Source: JBBSWA01 sp038046485 (GTDB lineage: Archaea > Nanobdellota > Nanobdellia > Woesearchaeales > SM23-78). Taken from it: a stretch of DNA of 14,570 nucleotides. The stretch spans positions 1 through 14,570 of the forward strand of contig JBBSWA010000079.1 of assembly GCA_038046485.1 (NCBI GenBank), in the 5' to 3' direction. This document shows, piece after piece, positions 5,932 through 13,411 of this stretch (positions within the stretch are counted from its first letter, which is position 1; every line of letters begins with the position of its first letter). Under the pieces are notes generated by a model, which was not told the DNA's origin, ran no database searches, and saw nothing but the letters and a program-made list of their open reading frames with translations. The translations under genes were made by a program, and so were the position numbers.

Positions 5932-7254
5932 ATGGTGGTGGACACAAGTGCACGAGCACATGCTGTAATGGCAAGTTACTTACGCAGTGGAAATGTTCGC
6001 CGAGGTATTGTTCCGGGAAATAATTTCATTCCTTTTCGAGCTCCCAAAGAAGTCATTCTCGCTCCAGCAAATATTAAGGATCCGGCAGACGTAGAGCGGG
6101 TCGCTCAACAATATAAACCTGACATAATCGATGTGTGTCAAGATGACGCCCTGGCTGCAGGGGTTGTAGATGCCTTGCAGGCAGCTGGTTTTAGTGTGTT
6201 CGGTCCTTCTCAAGCAGCTTCCCGAGTTGAGTGGGACAAAGAGTGGTCTAGAGATTTCATGAAAAGAAATGGGATTCCTCATCCTAAATTTCAGGTCTTT
6301 GGGGAGGATGCAGTTGCTAAGGAAATTTTGACGTCAGCTTACCGAGACACGCCAAACGCAAGGTATTTTGTGAAAGCAACAGGTTTGTGTGCAGGCAAAG
6401 GAGCCATTGGCGTTTCTACGTTGGAAGAAGCATTGGCAGCTGTCAAGGAAATGGGGTCTTTCGGTGGTGCTGGCCATCCTTTTTTAGTTGAAGAAGCTAT
6501 GGCAGGGGAAGAGGCTTCTTTTTACATTGTCAGTGATGGTAAAACAACCAAAAGATTGAAATCAGCTCAAGATCATAAGACACGGGATAATTTTGATGCA
6601 GGTCCCAACACAGGCGGGATGGGTGCTGTGTCTCCAGCGTTAGTCGTGCAAAGGAATGGGTTGGATTCAGCAATCCATTACTCCATCATGCAGCGTACCG
6701 TGCGAGGTTTGGCTTCCGAGGGCCATCCGTATGTAGGGGTTTTGTACGGCGGGATCATGCTAACAAATGATGGAACGTCTATGATGCCCCAAGTGGTGGA
6801 GTTCAACGCACGTTGGGGTGCTCCAGAAGCAGAAGTTGTGGTGCCCGGCATTCAAACTCCGATGGATGAAATCGCTCAGGCTTGTCTGATAGGAAACTTA
6901 GACAATTTAGACATCGTTGAAGACAGTCTAACACGTGTCTGCGTTGTCGGTGCCAGTCGTGGCTATCCAGATTCTAGATTAGTAAGTCAAGTAAAAGGAA
7001 AACAAATCCGTGGCTTGGAAGACGCCATGCGAATGCCGAATGTCACAGTCTTCGGAGCAGGCATCCATGTTCAAGATGGAAAATTCTTTGCGAATGGCAG
7101 TCGGCTTTTTAGTTTGGTTGCAGATGGCCGTGATGTGAGAGAAGCCAGAGAACGTGCCTTAGAAGCGATGGCCAGAATTTACATCGAAGGCAATAACTTG
7201 CAGTACAGAACAGACATTGGCCATCATGATCTGGAACGATATTATGGGGGATAA
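5932..7254 (+). CDS. purD: Phosphoribosylamine-glycine ligase (GAR synthetase), divergent
   Basis: PurD is a cytosolic ATP-grasp ligase that joins phosphoribosylamine and glycine to make GAR, step 2 of IMP synthesis. From the ATG at 5932 the protein has 440 residues, near the usual 420-430. Signatures are VPGN (27-30), the ATP-grasp core FVKATGLCAGKG (146-157), VEEAMAGEEAS (186-196), AQDHK (212-216), GPNTGGMGA (224-232) and the metal-binding EFNARWGAPE (290-299). The coordinates given use the first ATG, but the true start is probably ACG at 5908: it adds eight residues, completes the first beta strand (NLTVMVVD) and fits the Shine-Dalgarno. The normally glycine-rich loop after that strand (GSGGREHA in most PurD) reads DTSARAHA (4-11). 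The usual GDPE reads GAPE (296-299). It is the first gene of the operon and purN follows after three bases. The identity is secure; the start is not. Confidence 0.9.
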   Translation: MVVDTSARAHAVMASYLRSGNVRRGIVPGNNFIPFRAPKEVILAPANIKDPADVERVAQQYKPDIIDVCQDDALAAGVVDALQAAGFSVFGPSQAASRVEWDKEWSRDFMKRNGIPHPKFQVFGEDAVAKEILTSAYRDTPNARYFVKATGLCAGKGAIGVSTLEEALAAVKEMGSFGGAGHPFLVEEAMAGEEASFYIVSDGKTTKRLKSAQDHKTRDNFDAGPNTGGMGAVSPALVVQRNGLDSAIHYSIMQRTVRGLASEGHPYVGVLYGGIMLTNDGTSMMPQVVEFNARWGAPEAEVVVPGIQTPMDEIAQACLIGNLDNLDIVEDSLTRVCVVGASRGYPDSRLVSQVKGKQIRGLEDAMRMPNVTVFGAGIHVQDGKFFANGSRLFSLVADGRDVREARERALEAMARIYIEGNNLQYRTDIGHHDLERYYGG

Positions 7255-7257
7255 GAA

Positions 7258-8151
7258 ATGGAAATGGCTTTAGGCGAGCGGGTGTTGCAAGAGGACGTAG
7301 AGCTTCTTTTCACTCCTTCGTTGAGCGAGGATTCAGAGCCAATGCATGCCATTGCGTTCGCTTCTGGCAGTGGGACGAATTTTCAGCAAGCCATTTTAGA
7401 GTCAAGAGGAAGCAATTTCTCAGTGGATTACTTATTAACAGACAGAGCCTTGAAACGAAGAGATCCTTTTGAATGGATTGGGGCGTTGGAGTACGCTCTT
7501 CAATTTTATATTCCAGCTGATATCGTGAACGGGTATGAAATGTGTGGGAGTTGGAAGGCGGCGCAGGCTACCGATGAAGACAAGTTAGCATATGAAAGAA
7601 AATGTCAAGTGTTCAATCAAGCGATGTTAGATAAGGTGCAAGCCTTTGAAGCCGCTCAGGGACGCCCATTTGATCTCGCGATTCTCGCGGGATATATGCG
7701 TTTATTCAAAGATCCTTTGCTGCAACGATTTAACAACCGAGCGATCAATGTGCATCCGGCAGACTTGTCTGTTTTGACAGAAGGTGGCGCGCGAAGGTAC
7801 ATCGGAGAAAACGCTGTGTATGATGCCTTAGTAGCAGGTGAAGCAAGAACGCGTTCATCCATTATTTTGGTGGATCAAAAGGTTGATGCGGGTGCGATTC
7901 TAGTGTCAGGTCCTTGGCTTGCATACAAAGGGGCTGAAGAGATCACTCAAGAAGAAGCAGATCGGCATCAAGGCGAGCAAAAGAAGGAAAGTGATTGGCC
8001 AGCTCTGCGCTTTGCCTTGCGTGCGATGGCAAAAGGAGAGTTAGGATTGCATAAAAGAAAGACTCATCCGGATGGAAATCGAATCGTAGTCTATCAAGGC
8101 AAAGAAATGCCATACCAAGGAGTGAAATTGCCGTTAGAGGAAGCAGTGTGA
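7258..8151 (+). CDS. purN: Phosphoribosylglycinamide formyltransferase (PurN-type), enlarged
   Basis: PurN transfers the formyl group of 10-formyl-tetrahydrofolate to GAR (step 3 of IMP synthesis). The phosphate-binding loop is GSGTN (37-41). The catalytic trio appears as N164 and H166 in INVHP (163-167) and D210 in VDAGAIL (209-215), with AILAGYMRLF (141-150) before it. At 297 residues it is about 85 longer than a typical bacterial PurN. The extra length is a 28-residue N-terminal extension, about 30 residues between loop and catalytic Asn, and a longer C-terminus. The HPSLLP element is altered to HPADLS. A Shine-Dalgarno-like GGGGGAT (7246-7252) sits five bases before the ATG, supporting this start. 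A second ATG at 7342 begins the core fold but has poorer spacing to a GAGG. Use of PurN implies a formyl-folate supply, unlike archaea that use formate through PurT. Confidence 0.87.
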   Translation: MEMALGERVLQEDVELLFTPSLSEDSEPMHAIAFASGSGTNFQQAILESRGSNFSVDYLLTDRALKRRDPFEWIGALEYALQFYIPADIVNGYEMCGSWKAAQATDEDKLAYERKCQVFNQAMLDKVQAFEAAQGRPFDLAILAGYMRLFKDPLLQRFNNRAINVHPADLSVLTEGGARRYIGENAVYDALVAGEARTRSSIILVDQKVDAGAILVSGPWLAYKGAEEITQEEADRHQGEQKKESDWPALRFALRAMAKGELGLHKRKTHPDGNRIVVYQGKEMPYQGVKLPLEEAV

Positions 8152-8155
8152 GGTG
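8150..8155 (+). promoter_or_regulatory. Shine-Dalgarno of purE
   Basis: GAGGTG overlaps the purN stop codon and sits five bases before the purE ATG. It matches the archaeal 16S tail (SD core GGAGGTGA) and serves as the model for the proposed purD start. Confidence 0.7.
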
Positions 8156-8160
8156 CAATC

Positions 8161-9048
8161 ATGGGTGAAAGATTATTGGTTCAAATGCGTGCTTCGGATC
8201 GTGATCCTAAATTAGTTGGTGGTGTAACTATAGAAAGCCAACCCTTTAAGGAGTATTTTTCATCAAGAGGAATTCGAACGTTAGAGCCGGATTTAGTCGT
8301 TTCTTGTCATGGCAATACAGATCTTACTCTGCAGTATGCAAGGCAAATACAAGCATTGGCAGATGCGGGTAACAAAGTCGTTGTCCTTGCGCATGGCGGG
8401 TTGTTCTTTGCCTTGCCGAGTCTCATTGCAGCCAACGCACCTACGGTACCTGTTATTAGTATTCCGATGGGAGGGGACGAATATGGGGAAGCAGCTGCCT
8501 TCTTAGGCGCTTATGTTCCACCGGGTACAGCGGCCATTGCAACAACGGGAATCAACCAATACGTTACGGCGGCTCGTGCAGCAACTGCTATTTTGAATAA
8601 CCAGTTTGAAGGGGCTTATCTACGGGTTCATAAAGAAACAGAGGATTCTTTCGGTACGTTGTGGGGAAAATTGGAATCCTTAGGGGTTCCATTCTTGGGT
8701 GATCCTCAGCGAGGATTAGAACACGGTCTAATAACCAGTATTCCTCCGTTAGATATGCATGCCGAAAATTTTGGAAGGATGGAAGAAGTCGGGGACTTGG
8801 TTGTGTACGGAACAGTGCCCAATCCAAAGTATGCTAGTAATGTGAATCTGCATATGACTTCGGTAAAGGATCTTTCCAAGTCAGTTTGGGCTGGTCGCCC
8901 CGATGCCACAGCCTTTTTCGTCGCCAAGTGCCTCGCTGCTTACTATCCCAACATCGCAGCGAACTTGAAAAAAGCGGCAGAAAATAAGGCAGGAAGTTAT
9001 GAAGTTAGAAACTTAACCTTAGATGAATTTGTTAAAAGGCAATCATGA
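8161..9048 (+). CDS. purE: PurE-like AIR carboxylase / N5-CAIR mutase with C-terminal extension
   Basis: PurE carries out the carboxylation step (AIR or N5-CAIR to CAIR, step 6). Residues about 5-155 follow the PurE fold: a degenerate GSxSD loop as ASDRD (11-15), VVSCHGNTD (46-54) for the usual SAHRTP with H50 kept, VLAHGG (75-80) before LPSLIAA (85-91), PVISIPMGG (97-105) and PPGTAAIATTGI (120-131). The GGAAH element reads GGLFFA, so its second His is missing. Typical class I enzymes have about 160 residues; this one has 295. The extra part (about 155-295) ends in a segment (RPDATAFFVAKCLAAYYP, 246-263) that resembles the PurE C-terminal helix, so it may be a degenerate second PurE unit. No PurK is present in the window. 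Position between purN and purB supports the role. Its stop overlaps the purB start (ATGA). The family is probable; catalytic class is open. Confidence 0.75.
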   Translation: MGERLLVQMRASDRDPKLVGGVTIESQPFKEYFSSRGIRTLEPDLVVSCHGNTDLTLQYARQIQALADAGNKVVVLAHGGLFFALPSLIAANAPTVPVISIPMGGDEYGEAAAFLGAYVPPGTAAIATTGINQYVTAARAATAILNNQFEGAYLRVHKETEDSFGTLWGKLESLGVPFLGDPQRGLEHGLITSIPPLDMHAENFGRMEEVGDLVVYGTVPNPKYASNVNLHMTSVKDLSKSVWAGRPDATAFFVAKCLAAYYPNIAANLKKAAENKAGSYEVRNLTLDEFVKRQS

Positions 9049-10469
9049 CCAATGTAAATGTATTATCGGCAAGGTATGTGACAAAGCCTATGAATGCTAT
9101 ATTCTCTGAAACAGGTAAGATCGTTCGTGAGCGCGAATTATGGATTGCCGTAATGAAGGCTCAGAAAGAGTTAGGTGTAAACATCCCGAGCGAAGCCATT
9201 GAACGTTACGAAGCAGCGAAAAATGACGTAAATTTAGATCGCATTCGTGCAAGAGAGGAAGGAACGAGGCATGACGTGAAGGCGAGGATTGAGGAGTTTG
9301 TCGCGTTGGCAGGGGGTCAAGAGTATGTTCATCTGGGAATGACTTCGAAGGACTTAACTGATAATGTGGATCAGATGCAGTTGAGGACAGCTTCAAAGTT
9401 GGTGTTTGGAAAGTTTGTCTCTGTTTTGAAGCATTTAATGGGTAAGGCAGAGGAGTTCCGTCCACTTGAGATCGTGGCAAGGACACATAACCAGCCGGCG
9501 CAGCCTACTTTGATGGGTAGAAGGTTTGTCATGTGGGGAGAGGAGTTGTATGAAAACTTAGTTCCTTTTGAATCATTTGTGGGCTCATATCCTTTGCGGG
9601 GGATAAAAGGGGCTGTCGGGACTCAGTTTGATATGGCTACATTGCTTGGGGATAAAAGTAAAGTGGCAGAATTAGAAAGAAGGGTGATGGAACACCTAGG
9701 GTTCGAGCGCGTCTTGTCAGCTCCGGGTCAGGTTTATCCTCGTTCTTTGGATTTAGAAATGGTAAATCGCCTGGTTGGTGCGTCAGCTGCGTGCGGAAAC
9801 CTAGCAATTGGAATGCGCCTCATGGCCGGTTACGAGTTAGTAACAGAAGGGTTTAAAGAAGGTCAAGTGGGAAGCACGGCTATGCCTTATAAGATGAACA
9901 CGCCTCATTCAGAGAGGGTTTGGTCAGCGTTTCAATTGTTGAAAGCATATCAGGATGCAACTTCACGAATTGCTGGGGAGACTTGGTTGGAAGGGGATGT
10001 CTCTGATTCGATGGTGCGTCGAGTTGTTCTTCCAGACGCTTTTTACACCGCAGATGGCCTGTGTGAGACGGCGCTTACGGTTTTAAATGAAATGGGAGCT
10101 TACAAGCCGGTTATAGATCGTGAGGTGGATAGGTACTTGCCTTTCATGGCCAGTACAGAGATATTAACTGCCGCTGTAAAAGCAGGCCTAGGAAGAGAAG
10201 CAGCGCATGGTTTGATCAAGAAGCATGCTATCGCAGAAGCATTGAGGATGCGTAATGGAGAGAACCCAAACCTAGCAGCCAAACTGGCGGGAGAGTCTGA
10301 TTTTGCAACGCATGGTTTAACAGAAGAATCCATGCGAGAGGTTTTAGCAGATAAGGCTCATTTCGTGGGAAGTGCAAATGAGCAGATTGATGAAGTGGCT
10401 GAAAAAGCAGCTTATTTCCTGGCTAAATATCCAGACGCGGCAGCCTATGAGCCCGAGGAGATATTATAA
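9045..10469 (+). CDS. purB: Adenylosuccinate lyase
   Basis: PurB removes fumarate from SAICAR (step 8) and from adenylosuccinate (last step to AMP). The 474-residue protein has the fumarase/aspartase superfamily layout. H76 lies in TRHDVKA (74-80), and HLGMTSKDLTDN (96-107) follows. ARTHNQPAQPTLMG (145-158) holds the general-acid His148. The mobile signature loop is GSTAMPYKMNTPHSER (276-291). Thr replaces the second Ser of the usual GSS but keeps a hydroxyl. The KMNT form, together with GQVYPRSLD (228-236) and MAGYELVTEGFK (260-271), matches my recollection of the actinobacterial/mycobacterial type of PurB rather than the KRNP form of most others. Its ATG overlaps the purE stop by four bases, implying translational coupling. 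Identity is secure. Confidence 0.95.
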   Translation: MTNVNVLSARYVTKPMNAIFSETGKIVRERELWIAVMKAQKELGVNIPSEAIERYEAAKNDVNLDRIRAREEGTRHDVKARIEEFVALAGGQEYVHLGMTSKDLTDNVDQMQLRTASKLVFGKFVSVLKHLMGKAEEFRPLEIVARTHNQPAQPTLMGRRFVMWGEELYENLVPFESFVGSYPLRGIKGAVGTQFDMATLLGDKSKVAELERRVMEHLGFERVLSAPGQVYPRSLDLEMVNRLVGASAACGNLAIGMRLMAGYELVTEGFKEGQVGSTAMPYKMNTPHSERVWSAFQLLKAYQDATSRIAGETWLEGDVSDSMVRRVVLPDAFYTADGLCETALTVLNEMGAYKPVIDREVDRYLPFMASTEILTAAVKAGLGREAAHGLIKKHAIAEALRMRNGENPNLAAKLAGESDFATHGLTEESMREVLADKAHFVGSANEQIDEVAEKAAYFLAKYPDAAAYEPEEIL

Positions 10470-10470
10470 A

Positions 10471-10475
10471 GAGGT
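10471..10475 (+). promoter_or_regulatory. Shine-Dalgarno fixing the guaB start
   Basis: GAGGT lies two bases after the purB stop and seven bases before the ATG at 10483. The reading frame is open much further upstream (to about 10372), but this site and the family length show that translation starts at 10483. Confidence 0.7.
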
Positions 10476-10482
10476 ACGCTGC

Positions 10483-11988
10483 ATGACCCGTCCCGCAGAT
10501 CTTTTCTTTGAAATGAAACACAAAGAGCTTCGTGCCTTGGCGTACGATGACGTCTTGCTAGTTCCAGGTTATTCAGAGATTTTGCCTGATGGGGTCGTAT
10601 TAAAGACAAGGCTTTCTAGAAATATAGAGCTAAACATTCCTGTTATAAGCGCAGCGATGGATACAGTGACAGAGTCTGCAATGGCCATTCGAATGGCTCA
10701 AGAGGGGGGCATAGGTTTCATTCATAGGAACTTGTCTCCTGAAATGCAGGCAAAGCACGTCGCTCGAACAAAGAAGAATCAGGGACGAATGATTGACACC
10801 CCGATTACTATAAGGGAAGATAAAACCCTTGATGAAATCTTGGCTTATAAGAGGCAAAAAGGATTTGCTTTTGACACCTTTCCTGTTGTGGATGAAGGAG
10901 GTCAATTAGTCGGGGTATTGGGGAGGAAGGATTTTGCTTTTTGCCTGGACTATTCAAAAACAGCAGGGCAGGAGATGACGCGAGATCCAGTTACTGGAAC
11001 AAGAGATATGGGTGCAGAAGAGGCTTTTAGAATTCTATTGGAACAAAGACTCAGTGTATTGCCATTGATAGATGAAGATAGACGGGTAGTTGGAATGTAT
11101 ACTTGGAAGGATTTGAAACGGGAAAGAATGGGAAGTTCATTGTTTCATAACGTAGATAAAGATGGGCGATTAAGGGTGGGAGCTGCAGTAGGTGTTTCTA
11201 ATGATGATTATAGGAGGGTGGAATTGTTATTGGAGAAAAGTGTAGATGTAGTTGGAGTGGATACGGCACATGGGCACTCAAAAAGAGTTTTAGACATGGT
11301 AAGAGGGCTGAAGCGTTTGTATCCTTCTTTGGAAGTCATTGCGGGGAACGTGGCTACGGCAGATGGAGCAAAAGCCTTAATGGATGTTGGTGCAGACGCT
11401 GTAAAAGTAGGTGTTGGACCAGGTTCGATTTGTACGACACGAATTGTTTCTGGTGCAGGAGTTCCTCAACTGAGTGCTGTGTGGGAATGTGTGAAAGCAG
11501 CAGAAAGTTATGGAGTTCCGATTATTGCAGATGGGGGTATAAGGTATTCGGGCGACATTACCAAGGCTTTGGCTGCCGGAGCAAGCTGTGCAATGTTGGG
11601 TAGTTTGTTTGCAGGAACAACGGAAGCGCCCGGTGAAATCGTTTTAAGAGGAGGTGGCGTCTTCAAAGAGTATAGGGGGATGGGTTCATTGGGAGCAATG
11701 CGGGAAAGCAAGGGTTCTCGGGAGAGATACAGTCAAGGAGAAGGGGGGGTTCTTGTGCCAGAAGGGGTTGAAGGAGTCGTCCCGTTTAAAGGAGATTTAG
11801 TGCCTTTACTAGCCCAATATGTGGGGGGTTTACGAAGTGGGATGGGATACTTAGGAGCCAGTACCATAAAAGATCTTCAAGAAAGTGCAAAGTTTGTGGA
11901 AGTGACTCCGTCAGGTAGGGAAGAATCTCATCCGCATGATGTAAAAGTGACGGAAGAAGCACCTAATTATCGGAGGGATCCACAATGA
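10483..11988 (+). CDS. guaB: Inosine-5'-monophosphate dehydrogenase
   Basis: IMPDH oxidises IMP to XMP with NAD+, the committed step to GMP. The 501-residue protein is full length: a TIM-barrel start (YDDVLLVPGY, 21-30), two CBS domains inserted at about 100-215, then the rest of the barrel. GVDTAHGHS (258-266) and the catalytic loop GVGPGSICTTR (310-320) with Cys317 follow, then IIADGGIRYSGD (347-358) and the flap YRGMGSLGAM (397-406). The R415-Y416 dyad before VPEGVEG (425-431) marks IMPDH and argues against GMP reductase. The start at 10483 is set by a GAGGT seven bases upstream. The frame is also open upstream inside purB, but that stretch is not protein-like for IMPDH. The TGA overlaps the purA ATG by four bases. 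Having guaB among purD-C genes lets the cell make both branches from one transcript. CBS domains suggest allosteric control by nucleotides. Confidence 0.96.
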   Translation: MTRPADLFFEMKHKELRALAYDDVLLVPGYSEILPDGVVLKTRLSRNIELNIPVISAAMDTVTESAMAIRMAQEGGIGFIHRNLSPEMQAKHVARTKKNQGRMIDTPITIREDKTLDEILAYKRQKGFAFDTFPVVDEGGQLVGVLGRKDFAFCLDYSKTAGQEMTRDPVTGTRDMGAEEAFRILLEQRLSVLPLIDEDRRVVGMYTWKDLKRERMGSSLFHNVDKDGRLRVGAAVGVSNDDYRRVELLLEKSVDVVGVDTAHGHSKRVLDMVRGLKRLYPSLEVIAGNVATADGAKALMDVGADAVKVGVGPGSICTTRIVSGAGVPQLSAVWECVKAAESYGVPIIADGGIRYSGDITKALAAGASCAMLGSLFAGTTEAPGEIVLRGGGVFKEYRGMGSLGAMRESKGSRERYSQGEGGVLVPEGVEGVVPFKGDLVPLLAQYVGGLRSGMGYLGASTIKDLQESAKFVEVTPSGREESHPHDVKVTEEAPNYRRDPQ

Positions 11989-13400
11989 GTGCCCTTCGTG
12001 AAGTCATCACAGGTGGTGCTTGGGGGGATTCGGGGAAAGGTAAGATTGTGGATGAGCGAATCTACGTGGCTAAGTGTTTAAATAATAAGAGGATTATAGT
12101 TCTGCGGTATAATGGAGGCCCCAATGCTGGGCACAGCGTCTTTTTTGAATTAGGGGGGAAGTTGTATTGGTTTGCAACGCACGCCGCTCCTTCGGGGGTG
12201 GTGCAGGGTACAGATCTCGGGATAGGTTCTCATGTAGCGTTAGACCCAAAGAAATTTTTGAGAGAAGTTAGTGAAGCTCGAGAAAAATTTGGTTTTGATG
12301 GAAGAATCATGATTTCAGATCGGGCGGGTGTTTTGATGGATTATCATCAAAAGTTGGATGCTTGGTGGGAGAATCTAGCGGGGGCAAATGCGATCGGAAC
12401 AACGAAGTCAGGGATTGGCCCTTTTTATGCGGATAACGCGCGTCGTTCAACTAGACTTACATTTGCAGATTACGTTTCAGATCAGTTTCCGGATCGTTTA
12501 AGGGAGATTCTCGAGTTGAAGGAAACAGAGTTGTTTGCTAGCAAAACGGTGAAGAGAAAATGGCTATTCTTTAAAAAAAAGGGTTTGAATGATTATCTGG
12601 ATAAACTTGTGGCCGAGCATGACCTTGTGCGTAGAGAATTAAGGCCCTTTGCTGAAAACCTAGAATATCGCTTGCAAGAATACATGAGAAATGGGGATAA
12701 TGTTATTTTAGAAACAGCGCAGGGTACAGGGCTTGATGTGGATCAAGGAACTCTTCCGGACGTGTCTTCTTCACACGTGTTAGCTCCGCAGGGCCTTGCT
12801 AGTTTAGGGCTTTCAAGGAAGGATTTCACTGTTTATCTGGTAGAAAAAGTGTATGATACAAGGGTTGGAAATGGTGTTCTACCCACGTTAATGCCAAGTG
12901 AGTTAGCGGATCGTATTGTGGAATGTGCGGGGGAGAAAGGGGTTACAACTGGGCGCAGGCGTAGGCCGGGTTATCCAGATTGGGTGATGGAATTACGAAG
13001 TATTCTACTAAATGATGCAGATGGCGTTTACTTAACCCGGGCAGACATCGTTCAGGACACTTCATTACTTGTATGTACAGCATACAGCGTGGATGGGAAG
13101 GATTCAATAGAGGTTCCTTTGGATCTTCGTAGGGTAACGCCGGTTTATGGTGAAAATGCGCAGTGGCACTTATGGGGTGGTCCAAAGGATTTGTCCAGGC
13201 CTGTAGAGGTTCATGCTCAATTAAGAGATGTTAGAAGAGAATTTGTGGAAAGAGGCCTAGAAGGTTTAACAGGTGGGTTACGTGATTATGTCGATTGCCA
13301 CAATGAATATATGGCCCGTTATACAAAAAGAGGTTGTCCAATTGTGGGCATAGGAATTGGTCCCGCACGGGGTGAAACAATCGTTAGAAAAACAGCATAG
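11985..13400 (+). CDS. purA: Adenylosuccinate synthetase, divergent long form
   Basis: PurA uses GTP to join IMP and aspartate into adenylosuccinate, which PurB then cleaves to AMP. The 471-residue protein is longer than the usual 330-430. The P-loop is GAWGDSGKGK (11-20), with Ser in place of the normal Glu of GDEGKGK but with the catalytic Asp (D15) kept. The catalytic His is H50 in GGPNAGHS (44-51, usually GGNNAGHT). Further matches are GTTKSGIGP (138-146), ETAQGTGLDVDQGT (243-256), TGRRRRPGYPDW (322-333) and a C-terminal GIGIGPARGET that stands for the guanine-binding loop. A Lys-rich segment (186-205) may be an insertion. The start overlaps the guaB stop (ATGA), and GGAGG (11972-11976) lies eight bases before the ATG. 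The identity is clear; substitutions in the GTP and IMP loops are notable. Confidence 0.93.
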   Translation: MSALREVITGGAWGDSGKGKIVDERIYVAKCLNNKRIIVLRYNGGPNAGHSVFFELGGKLYWFATHAAPSGVVQGTDLGIGSHVALDPKKFLREVSEAREKFGFDGRIMISDRAGVLMDYHQKLDAWWENLAGANAIGTTKSGIGPFYADNARRSTRLTFADYVSDQFPDRLREILELKETELFASKTVKRKWLFFKKKGLNDYLDKLVAEHDLVRRELRPFAENLEYRLQEYMRNGDNVILETAQGTGLDVDQGTLPDVSSSHVLAPQGLASLGLSRKDFTVYLVEKVYDTRVGNGVLPTLMPSELADRIVECAGEKGVTTGRRRRPGYPDWVMELRSILLNDADGVYLTRADIVQDTSLLVCTAYSVDGKDSIEVPLDLRRVTPVYGENAQWHLWGGPKDLSRPVEVHAQLRDVRREFVERGLEGLTGGLRDYVDCHNEYMARYTKRGCPIVGIGIGPARGETIVRKTA

Positions 13401-13411
13401 GAGGGATAAAC

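Noticed and set aside
10372..10482. Upstream extension of the guaB frame
   Set aside because: It overlaps the end of purB, does not resemble IMPDH, and a good Shine-Dalgarno precedes the ATG at 10483.
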